Assembly: GCA_902805655.1 (NCBI GenBank)
Contig: CADCTF010000063.1
Location: 1 to 64,000, forward strand
DNA length: 64,000 bases
From: an uncultured Acidimicrobiales bacterium
GTDB lineage: Bacteria > Actinomycetota > Acidimicrobiia > Acidimicrobiales > CADCTF01
Direction of reading: 5' to 3'
The translations under genes and the position numbers were made by a program. The first letter of the stretch is position 1. Each line of letters opens with the position of its first letter. The notes below the pieces were generated by a model that worked only from the letters and a program-made list of their open reading frames with translations, had not been told where the DNA came from and made no database searches. Below are positions 34,143-41,688 of the stretch, in pieces.

Positions 34143-36038
34143 TCAACTCGGCAGCTGCACCGGGAACGCGACGGGCCCACCGGCCACCTGCCCCGGGGCC
34201 CCGCCCTGTTCGAAGGACACGGCGATGGAGAGCTGGACGGTCGCCGTGGTCATCGTCTCGGGAACCTCGAAGGTGACGGCGGTCGTGGTCCCCGGCGCCA
34301 AGGGACGGCTCTCGATCACCGTTCCGTCCGGTAGCGCCACCGTCCACACCTGCACCACCTCGACCTTGGAGACGGCACAGCAGGGGCGATCGACCTTCCA
34401 GGCGTCGACGGTCAAGGAGAGGAACGCCCGACCGGCCGGAGCCCACCCGACGCGCTCGCGCCAAGCCTCGAGCTTCGCCTCGGTGACGACGCCGCTCACC
34501 CCCGCCGGCGCACCTGTGGGCAGCGCGGCCTGCACCGACACCGGTGTGCCCAGCCCGACAGAGCTGTTGGCCCGGTAGAGCGCAGCACGAGCGTCCGGCC
34601 CGCGCTCGCCGGTCACCAACGACAGCGTCTGCGGCACGCCCTCGAAGATCACCTCGAGGGCGACGTCGGGCGTCCCCCGTGGCACGGAGGCGACGACCAG
34701 GCCCTTCTCCGGCAGGTTCGACCAGTCGGTGAAGGGCTTGCGGATGGTGCCCGCCACGACCTGTGCGGTGCCGGCCGGCGCCGAGCCGGTGCGAGCCGTG
34801 CGGCTGAACCGGGCGACGACCAGCTCCTCGCCGGCCGCGGCCACCACGGCGGTCTTGCCGCTGCCGACCTTGGGCACGCGGGCGACGCCGTCGACCACCA
34901 GCGAGCGCGACGGGATGTTGAGCCTTCCGTCGCCCCTGGGCTTGGCCAGGACGAGGCTCTCCGGGATGTCCGTGACCACGTCGAGGTAGCCCGCCGCCTG
35001 GGCCTTGGCATCCGGCGGGGCCAGATCGCTCCCGTCCGGCGCGGCGCGGCCGTCAGGACGGTGAAGCTCGGTGCCCGGCGGCAGCTTCTGCGTGCTGGTG
35101 ACCGACGAGATGCTGACCGCGCCCATCTGGGCCGTCGAGAAGAAGTCGCCCGTCGAGGAGCTGAACGTGTACCTCGGCCACACCGCTCCGGGCGCCGACG
35201 ACGCCAGCACGACCGGGCCGCAGTACACCGCACCGTCGCTGGCTCGCGGGTTTGCGGCGCCGATCGTGACCCCGAACCAGCAGGCGGGTTCCGGGGGTGC
35301 CGAGGCCTCGGCCCTCTCCAGGGCCCGCACGAAGGCACGCTCGGCTGAGGCCAGGCCTTCCGTGACCCCCATGAGGCGCTTTCCCTCGGCCGTTCGCAGG
35401 ACGTCATCGGGCCTGCGCAGGTCGTTGGCGCCGGGCGGCTCCTTGCCGTCAGGGCGTGTCAGGCGGCCGGCGTCCAGTGCCTCGATCGCCGTCAGCTTGG
35501 AGAAGGTGCCGATCGCATCGGGCGGCGTGCCCGCCGAGCTGGCGTAGGAGACGGTTCCGGTGACCCACACCTTGTCGTCGGCGGTGGACACCCCGAGGCG
35601 CACGGGCCCGCAGGCGATGCGGGGCGGGGCGGTGGAAGCTGCCATGGTCTGCGCCGGCGGGGCGAACCAGCACCCGGCCCCCTTGGGTGGATGCGCGCCG
35701 TCGGCCTCCACCAGCTGCCGGAAGACGCCCTCGGCCTGCCCGACGACCGCGTCGCCGTTGGTGATGCGGGCACCGTTGGCTTCGAGCACCACGGGCTCGT
35801 CGCGCAGCACGAAGTACGCGGCGACGAGCACGCCGACGAGGACGACGGCAGCGAGGATGATCGTGTTGCGCCAGCGCGCCGCGAAGCTCGGAGCGATCGG
35901 GTCTGGCGGGCCCGGCGGAGCTCCGACGATCTGCTGGGTGCGGTCGATCGGCTGAGTCCGGTCGTCCGGGAGTGGCGGCAGCGGGGGCAGTGCGGGCGTC
36001 TCCTCCGCACCAGGGGGCGGCTGCTGCGGCGTGCTCAC
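34143..36038 (-). CDS. Single-pass membrane-anchored extracellular protein in toxin operon
   Basis: 631 residues from GTG 36038 (GGGGG upstream; ATG 36086 would add 16). A Pro-rich cytosolic N-terminus with DRTQPIDRTQQI is followed by one helix (IILAAVVLVGVLVAAYFVL, about 68-88). The rest is extracytoplasmic and beta-rich, with two related segments: GVFRQLVEADGAHPPKGAGC-WFAPP and the later ALERAEASAPPEPACWFGV, each followed by CGPVRLG / CGPVVLA, so it contains an internal duplication with paired Cys. First gene of the five-gene toxin operon. Role unknown; it could carry or present the toxin. Confidence 0.78.
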   Translation of the reverse strand: MSTPQQPPPGAEETPALPPLPPLPDDRTQPIDRTQQIVGAPPGPPDPIAPSFAARWRNTIILAAVVLVGVLVAAYFVLRDEPVVLEANGARITNGDAVVGQAEGVFRQLVEADGAHPPKGAGCWFAPPAQTMAASTAPPRIACGPVRLGVSTADDKVWVTGTVSYASSAGTPPDAIGTFSKLTAIEALDAGRLTRPDGKEPPGANDLRRPDDVLRTAEGKRLMGVTEGLASAERAFVRALERAEASAPPEPACWFGVTIGAANPRASDGAVYCGPVVLASSAPGAVWPRYTFSSSTGDFFSTAQMGAVSISSVTSTQKLPPGTELHRPDGRAAPDGSDLAPPDAKAQAAGYLDVVTDIPESLVLAKPRGDGRLNIPSRSLVVDGVARVPKVGSGKTAVVAAAGEELVVARFSRTARTGSAPAGTAQVVAGTIRKPFTDWSNLPEKGLVVASVPRGTPDVALEVIFEGVPQTLSLVTGERGPDARAALYRANSSVGLGTPVSVQAALPTGAPAGVSGVVTEAKLEAWRERVGWAPAGRAFLSLTVDAWKVDRPCCAVSKVEVVQVWTVALPDGTVIESRPLAPGTTTAVTFEVPETMTTATVQLSIAVSFEQGGAPGQVAGGPVAFPVQLPS

Positions 36039-36211
36039 TGCGAACCCCCGAAATGCGACGAAGTGCCACATTTCTAGTCGCCGCACTCCTGCGTGGCTTC
36101 CGTCGTGCCTGTCCCCTCCCGGCGAGGTCGACGCACCAGGGCCGGTCGGTGCCAGCAGCCCGATGTCTCGCGCCCTGGATACGGTGTGGCCAACTCCTCA
36201 CAAAGGGCGCC

Positions 36212-37315
36212 GTGACCGACACCTCCGAATCGACCGAGAGCCACTTCGCGCTCAGCGCTGATGTGCAGGAGCTGCAGCAGGCGGCAGAGCGCTTCGCCTC
36301 GCGGGAGCTGGTGGGTTCCGAGCGAGCCTCCGAAGCTGACGGCCGCTGGAGCACCGCCGTGCAGGACGTCCTTCGGGGTTTCTCGCTCGGTTCGCTCGAC
36401 CTGCCGGACCGCCTGCGCGGGGAGGGCATGGGCGCCCTGGCCAAGGTGGTGCTGGTCGAGACGCTCGCCGCGGCGGACGCCGGAGGCCTTCCCGCCGCGG
36501 ACCAACCGGGCATGGCCGCCGGCGCGCTGATCGCCTGCCCCGATCATTCGCTCGCAGCCGAGATCTCCGACGCATGCGCCGACGGCAGCGCGCAGTGTGC
36601 GCTGGTGGTTCCCGACGCCGAGCTCTCGGCGGCGCACCGCCTCGAGTGGGCGCCGAGCTGGCCGCCCCCGAGATGGGTCTTCGCCAGCGAGGGTGACACC
36701 CTCAGCCTCTACGACGTGGCGCCGCAGGGTCTCTCGGAGGACACGGGTGCGCTCGCCTTCCAGGCGTCGGGAGGCACGAGCGGCCCGCTCGACCCCGCCG
36801 GCCTGGCAGGTACGTGGCGACTCGAGGAAGGTGAGGGCTTCGCCGTGCGGGGCCGGGCCCGGCTGTGGCTGGCCGCCGTCGCCGTGGGGGTGGCCCAGAC
36901 CGCCTTCGAGGAGACCGTGGCGTACACCACCGAGCGCATCGTCTTCGGCAAGCCGGTGGCCCACCACCAGGGCAATGCCTTCGAGCTGGCCGGGGCGGCC
37001 TGCAACCTCCACGCCGCCCGGCTCGCCGTGAGAGATGCAGCGGTGCGCTTCGATCGGGGCGACCCTCACGCCGGGTTCTGGGCCACGCAAGCTTGGCTCG
37101 AAGCCGTACCCGCCGCGGTCGTGGTCACCGACCTCGGCATCCAGCTGCTCGGTGGGCACGGGTTCCTCGTCGACCACCTGGCCGAGAAGCGGTTCCGGGA
37201 GGCGCGCATGCTGGGGCTGCTGGCCGGTGGGCACGATCTCGCCGAGGACGACGTGGCCGCCCAGGTGCTCGACGTCCCCGACCGCATGGACCTGGCGCTG
37301 GCAGGGCTCGCATGA
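36212..37315 (+). CDS. Acyl-CoA dehydrogenase-family protein, likely non-catalytic partner subunit
   Basis: 367 residues from GTG 36212 (AAAGGG upstream). It has a divergent N-terminal domain and the C-terminal helical FAD domain with VAVGVAQTAFEETVAYTTERIVF in parts, FGKPVAHHQ and QLLGGHGFLVDHLAEK. It lacks the EGT motif that supplies the catalytic base in the partner. Its stop overlaps the next start (GCATGATC), a pattern typical of alpha2-beta2 acyl-CoA dehydrogenases used for steroid side chains and branched substrates in actinobacteria (family knowledge). Probably the partner chain of the heteromer. Confidence 0.88.
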   Translation: MTDTSESTESHFALSADVQELQQAAERFASRELVGSERASEADGRWSTAVQDVLRGFSLGSLDLPDRLRGEGMGALAKVVLVETLAAADAGGLPAADQPGMAAGALIACPDHSLAAEISDACADGSAQCALVVPDAELSAAHRLEWAPSWPPPRWVFASEGDTLSLYDVAPQGLSEDTGALAFQASGGTSGPLDPAGLAGTWRLEEGEGFAVRGRARLWLAAVAVGVAQTAFEETVAYTTERIVFGKPVAHHQGNAFELAGAACNLHAARLAVRDAAVRFDRGDPHAGFWATQAWLEAVPAAVVVTDLGIQLLGGHGFLVDHLAEKRFREARMLGLLAGGHDLAEDDVAAQVLDVPDRMDLALAGLA

Positions 37316-38496
37316 TCGAGCTCGACCGCCGCACCCGGGAGATGGTGGAAGAGGTCCGCGAGCTGGGCCGGGAGTACATGCGGCCGATGGGCCTCGAGAG
37401 CGACCGCACCGCCCTTCCGCCGCCGGCCGACCACCCCTTCTACCTCATCTGTGCCCGCAAGGGCGGGCTGGTCAGCCGCATCATCGGGGAGGGCGAGGAG
37501 AGCCCGGAAGCCCTGGCATGGAAGCCGATGCGGGTGCTGATCACCTCCGAGGAGAGCGCCTACTGGGACCGAGGTGTCTCGCTCTCCCTTCCCGGCCCGG
37601 GCCTCGGTGGGGCCGCCCTCCGCAGCACCGCGACACCCGAGCAGCGCCAGCGGTTCCTCCAGGGCTTCACCGATCACTCACGGGCCCACTGGGGCGCGAT
37701 GTCACTCACCGAGCCGGGTGCCGGGAGCGACGTGGCCCGCATCCAGACCCGCTGCCGCAAGGACGGCGACGAGTGGGTGCTCACCGGCTCGAAGATGTTC
37801 TGCTCCAACGGCGCCCGGGCGGACTGGGTGGTCGTGTGGGCGACGATCGACCCGTCCCTTGGTCGCGAGGGCCACCGCGCCTTTGTGGTCGAGCAGGGCA
37901 CACCCGGCTTCGACGTCATCAAGATCGAGCACAAGATGGGCTCGCGCGGCTACGAGACGTGCAGCTTCTCGCTCGACGACGTGCGCGTCCCGGCGGACAA
38001 CCTGCTCGGCGGCGAGGCGTTCTACGAGTCCCGTCAGGGCTTCAAAGGGGCCATGGCCACCTTCAACACCACCCGTCCGATCCACGCCGCTCAGGGCGTG
38101 GGCATGGGTCGCGCCGCCCATGACTTCGCCCTCGACATCGTGCGGAACGACTATCCGGCGCATGGGCGCCGGCGCGAGCGGGCGCTCGAGCGGCTGGCCG
38201 AGATCCGCCGCGGCCTGCACGCAGCCAGGCTCGTCTGCATGCACGCCGTCTGGCTGGCGAGCCAGGGCAAGCCCAACTCGCTGGAAGCGTCATACTCCAA
38301 GCTCTACGCCCCGCCCGTGGTGTTCCGGGCCGTGGCCGCCGCGCTCGACATCGCCGGCGAGGCCGGCGTGCGCAACGACCGTCACCTCGAGAAGCTCTAC
38401 CGGGACGTCAAGATCCTCGACATCGGCGAAGGCACGTCGCAGGTGCAGCGCGTCGTCATCTCCCGCCAGCTCTTCGACTTCCCCCGCGACGCCTGA
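37312..38496 (+). CDS. Acyl-CoA dehydrogenase, likely catalytic subunit
   Basis: 394 residues. Oxidises an acyl-CoA to the trans-2-enoyl-CoA using FAD. Motifs: AMSLTEPGAGSDVARIQTR (in part), WVLTGSKMFCSNG, KMGSRGYETCSFSLDDVRVP (in part), FNTTRPIHAAQGVG and the C-terminal ILDIGEGTSQVQR, where the Glu of EGT is the usual catalytic base position. Coupled to the smaller homologue by an ATGA overlap, so the two should assemble together. Substrate unknown; the neighbours (hydratase, CoA transferase) indicate an acyl-CoA degradation route. Confidence 0.93.
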   Translation: MIELDRRTREMVEEVRELGREYMRPMGLESDRTALPPPADHPFYLICARKGGLVSRIIGEGEESPEALAWKPMRVLITSEESAYWDRGVSLSLPGPGLGGAALRSTATPEQRQRFLQGFTDHSRAHWGAMSLTEPGAGSDVARIQTRCRKDGDEWVLTGSKMFCSNGARADWVVVWATIDPSLGREGHRAFVVEQGTPGFDVIKIEHKMGSRGYETCSFSLDDVRVPADNLLGGEAFYESRQGFKGAMATFNTTRPIHAAQGVGMGRAAHDFALDIVRNDYPAHGRRRERALERLAEIRRGLHAARLVCMHAVWLASQGKPNSLEASYSKLYAPPVVFRAVAAALDIAGEAGVRNDRHLEKLYRDVKILDIGEGTSQVQRVVISRQLFDFPRDA

Positions 38497-38523
38497 GCGC
38501 CCCGGCCGAGCGGCCGCCGCGGC

Positions 38524-39342
38524 TCAGCGGCCGACGAAGTTGGGAGTGCGCTTCTCGATGAACGCCTTCTGGCCCTCGAGGTAGTCCTCCGACCGGAAGC
38601 AGGCCTCGGTCATCTCCGACACGCGGTCGAGGTTGCGCTTGGCCGCATCGCGCTGGGTCTCGCGGATGGCCGCCTTGCACGCCGCGATGGTGAGGGGCGC
38701 GTTGCCTTTGATCATCGTCGTCAGCTCGCCGACCGCCTCCTCGAGCTGAGCGGCCGGTACGACCCGGTTCACCAGACCGATGTGCAGCGCCTCTGCCGCC
38801 GAGAGGCGACGGGCGGTGAACAGGATCTCCGACGCCCATGACGGGCCCACCAGGTTTACGAGCGACTGCACGCCGCCGTAGCCGTAGCCCAGGCCCAGCT
38901 TGGCGGCCGGCACACCGAACTGGCTGTCGTCGGAGCAGATGCGGAAGTCCGCCTGCATCGCTGTGAGGAGCCCGCCGCCGATGCAGAAGCCCTGGATCAT
39001 GGCGATGATCGGCTTGGTCACCGCGGTCCAGGCCGCTCCGCTCTCCGCCCCGGCGCGGTCGTACTCCGCCCGGGCCTCGGGTGTGGTGCGGCTGGAGCCG
39101 AACTCGGAGATGTCGGCCCCGGACACGAAGGCCTTGCCGCCGGCCCCGGTGAGGACGACCACCCGCACGCCGGGGTCGGCCTCGAGGTTGCGGAGCACGC
39201 CCGGCAGCGCGGTGCGCACCTCGACCTACAGCGCGTTGCGCTTCTCCGGGTTGTTGAAGGTGACCAGACCCACACCGTCGTCGACCTGCACGAGGAGCTT
39301 GTCGGTGCCGGAGTCGTGCGTGATCGTCGATGCCGTCGTCAT
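38524..39342 (-). pseudogene. Enoyl-CoA hydratase-family gene with in-frame amber stop
   Basis: A complete crotonase-fold reading frame of 273 codons from ATG 39342, interrupted only by TAG at codon 39 (39226-39228). The sequence before it ends NNPEKRNAL and after it continues VEVRTALPG, exactly where the family reads NALS followed by more helix; one base change (TCG to TAG) would explain it. Oxyanion-hole segments KAFVSGADISEF and CIGGGLLTA are intact. The usual Glu of the P-E-x-x-LG motif is Ala (VPAAKLGLGYGYGG), so this is a non-canonical subfamily. Translation could restart at GTG 39219. Pseudogene, readthrough or sequencing error. Confidence 0.85.
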
Positions 39343-39359
39343 GCCGTCACTCTCGCGCG

Positions 39360-40559
39360 TCAGATCACGTGGCGGCGGCGCAGATCACCGATCTCGTCGG
39401 CGCTCAAGCCGAGGTCGGTCAGGATCTCGTCGGCATGCTCACCGGCGTCGGGTGCGGGCCGGCGAAGGGTCGAGGGCACGCCGCTCATGGTGATGGCGTT
39501 GCGGACGAGGTCCACCTGTCCGAGCGCCGCATGCTCCACCGGCGTCGCCATGCCCAGGTGCTCGACCTGGGCATCGGCGAAGACCTGGTCGACGCCGTAG
39601 ACAGGGCCGCAGGGCACGCCCTCGGCATTGAGCACCTCGACCCACTCCTCGCTGGTGCGCTTGGCCATCTGCTCGCTGATCAGGGCGTTGAGCTCCAGGC
39701 GGTTCTTCGAGCGCTTGGCGGTCGAGTCGAAGCGAGGGTCGGCTGGAAGGTCGGGCAGTCCGATGGCCCGACAGAAGTTCCGAAGGAGCCGCCCGCTCGA
39801 CCCGGCGATGTTGACGAACCCGTCGGCGGTGGCAAAGCACCCCATGGGCACCAGCGTGGGGTGGTCGTTGCCCTGCCGGCCGGGCACCTCGCCGTCCATC
39901 GTCCACCGAGCGGCCTGGAAGTCCATCATCGCGATCATCGACTCGAGCAGCGAGGTCTGCACCCACCTCCCCTTGCCGGTGCGCTCGCGGTCGTGCAGGG
40001 CCACGAGGATGCCGACGGCCAGGTAGAGGCCGGCGGAGAGGTCGGACACGGGGATGCCGACACGAGTGGGCTCGCCGTCGGGGCGGCCCGTGACGCTCAT
40101 GAGGCCGCCCATGCCCTGGGCGATCTGGTCGACCCCGCCCCGGGTGGCGTAGGGACCGGTCTGGCCGAAGCCGGAGATGGAGCCGTAGACGAGGCGCGGG
40201 TTGCGCGCGCTCAGGGTCTCGTAGTCGATGCCGAGTCGCTCCTTCACCGGCGGCCGCATGTTCTCGACCACCACGTCGGCGCGGTCGGCCAGGCGCCACA
40301 CGAGCTCCTTGCCCTCCTCCGACTTCAGGTCGATGGTCAGCGATCGCTTGTTGCGGTGGAGGTTCTGGAAGTCCGAGCCGTGACGGAGGCCGCCGGCGAC
40401 GCCGTCTCCGCCGGCGCCAGGCGCGTCGACGCGGATGACGTCGGCGCCCCAGTCGGCCAGCTGGCGGACGCAGGTCGGCCCGGCCCGGGCGACGGTCAGA
40501 TCGAGCACCCGCACGTCGTCGAGAGGCAGGTGGTCGTCGGGCAGGTGGTCGCCGTCCAT
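39360..40559 (-). CDS. CaiB/BaiF-family CoA transferase
   Basis: Family III CoA transferase, 399 residues from ATG 40559. Key parts are VRVLDLTVARAGPTCVRQLADWGADVIRVD (in part), VVENMRPPVKERLGIDYE, and the catalytic Asp in GGVDQIAQGMGGLM, followed by DLSAGLYLAVGIL and the small-domain sequence GCFATADGFVNIAG. It transfers CoA between carboxylic acids, or acts as an alpha-methylacyl-CoA racemase-like enzyme. It is read in the same direction as the hydratase (17-base gap) and divergent from the phosphotransferase gene. Confidence 0.93.
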   Translation of the reverse strand: MDGDHLPDDHLPLDDVRVLDLTVARAGPTCVRQLADWGADVIRVDAPGAGGDGVAGGLRHGSDFQNLHRNKRSLTIDLKSEEGKELVWRLADRADVVVENMRPPVKERLGIDYETLSARNPRLVYGSISGFGQTGPYATRGGVDQIAQGMGGLMSVTGRPDGEPTRVGIPVSDLSAGLYLAVGILVALHDRERTGKGRWVQTSLLESMIAMMDFQAARWTMDGEVPGRQGNDHPTLVPMGCFATADGFVNIAGSSGRLLRNFCRAIGLPDLPADPRFDSTAKRSKNRLELNALISEQMAKRTSEEWVEVLNAEGVPCGPVYGVDQVFADAQVEHLGMATPVEHAALGQVDLVRNAITMSGVPSTLRRPAPDAGEHADEILTDLGLSADEIGDLRRRHVI

Positions 40560-40635
40560 GTCGATGCCATCCTCCGTGCTGCTGGTCGGGGCTGCAGCCG
40601 CGGCATGGTAGGCCGCAACCGGCAAGAATCCGGCC

Positions 40636-41673
40636 GTGAGCCCAGCCCCGGCCGGCATCGATCAGGAGCGGTTGGAAGATTGGCTGTCGGCCAACGTCGC
40701 CGGCTGTCGCCCTCCGCTGACGTTCACCCTGCTGGTGGGGGGGCGGTCGAACCTGACCTTCAAGGTGGAGGACTCGGCCGGCCACGCCTACGTGCTCCGG
40801 CGCCCCCCGCTCGGGCAGGTGCTGGCCACCGCCCACGACATGGGTCGCGAGCACCGGATCATCTCGGCGCTCGGTGACACCGCGGTGCCCGTGCCCGCCG
40901 CCCTGGGCTACTGCGAGGATCCCGAAGTGAACGGCGCACCGTTCTACGTCATGGACTTCGTCGACGGCAGCGTCCTGTGGAGCGTGGCCGGCGCGGAAGC
41001 GGCCCTCACCGTCGAAGCGCGGCGGGCCGCCGCCGAATCCCTCGTGCACGTGCTGGCCGACCTGCACGCCGTCGACCCGGACGCGGTCGGGCTGGGCGAC
41101 CTCAGCCGCCGGGAGGGCTACATCGAGCGGCAGCTGAAGCGCTGGTACCGCCAGTTCCAGAGCGCCAAGACGAGGGAGATCCCCCTGGTCGACAAGGTGC
41201 ACGACATCTTGCTGAGGGGCATCCCGGAGCAGGGACCCGCCACGATCGTCCACGGCGACTACAAGCTGGAGAACTGCATCCTCGACGAGACGGGTCAGGT
41301 GGTGGGCGTGCTCGACTGGGAGCTCTGCACGCTCGGGGACCCGCTGGCCGACCTCGGCATCCTGTCCGTGTACTGGCCCGATCCGGGTGAGGCGGGCACC
41401 TCCCACTCCTCGCCCGCACTGGCCGAGGGCTTCCCTCGGAGGGCCGATCTGCTCCAGCGGTATGCCGAGGTCAGCGGCCGGGACCTGTCGCAGATGGACT
41501 ACTACGCCGCCTTCGGCCACTGGAAGCTGGCCTGCGTGGCCGACGGGGTCTACACGCGCTACGCCGGGGGCTCCATGGGCCAGGACGGAGCGGACCTCGA
41601 CTTCCTGCAACGCCGCCCGGTCGTCATGGCGGAGCGGGCCGCAGAGGCAGCGGCGCGCATCGGGCGCTCCTGA
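40636..41673 (+). CDS. ACAD10/11-type phosphotransferase (APH fold)
   Basis: 345 residues with an aminoglycoside-phosphotransferase / kinase fold. Motifs: GGRSNLTFKVED (glycine loop), the Lys-equivalent region YVLRRPPLG, catalytic loop HGDYKLENC and metal-binding LDWELCTLGDPLADLG. This subfamily is encoded beside acyl-CoA dehydrogenases and matches the kinase domain of eukaryotic ACAD10/11, which phosphorylates 4-hydroxyacyl-CoAs before their dehydration (known for ACAD10/11). That role fits the surrounding acyl-CoA genes. Start GTG 40636. Confidence 0.9.
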   Translation: MSPAPAGIDQERLEDWLSANVAGCRPPLTFTLLVGGRSNLTFKVEDSAGHAYVLRRPPLGQVLATAHDMGREHRIISALGDTAVPVPAALGYCEDPEVNGAPFYVMDFVDGSVLWSVAGAEAALTVEARRAAAESLVHVLADLHAVDPDAVGLGDLSRREGYIERQLKRWYRQFQSAKTREIPLVDKVHDILLRGIPEQGPATIVHGDYKLENCILDETGQVVGVLDWELCTLGDPLADLGILSVYWPDPGEAGTSHSSPALAEGFPRRADLLQRYAEVSGRDLSQMDYYAAFGHWKLACVADGVYTRYAGGSMGQDGADLDFLQRRPVVMAERAAEAAARIGRS

Positions 41674-41688
41674 CCCACTCGGGACCCG

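Noticed and set aside
38497-38523. GC-rich inverted repeat GGCCGAGCGGCC after the acyl-CoA dehydrogenase, possible terminator
   Set aside because: No T-run follows and short GC palindromes are common in this sequence; not enough to call a terminator.
39439-41610. 723-codon minus-strand frame across the CaiB and phosphotransferase genes
   Set aside because: Low-complexity Arg/Pro/Gly reading in the wrong frame; both real genes have intact family motifs.
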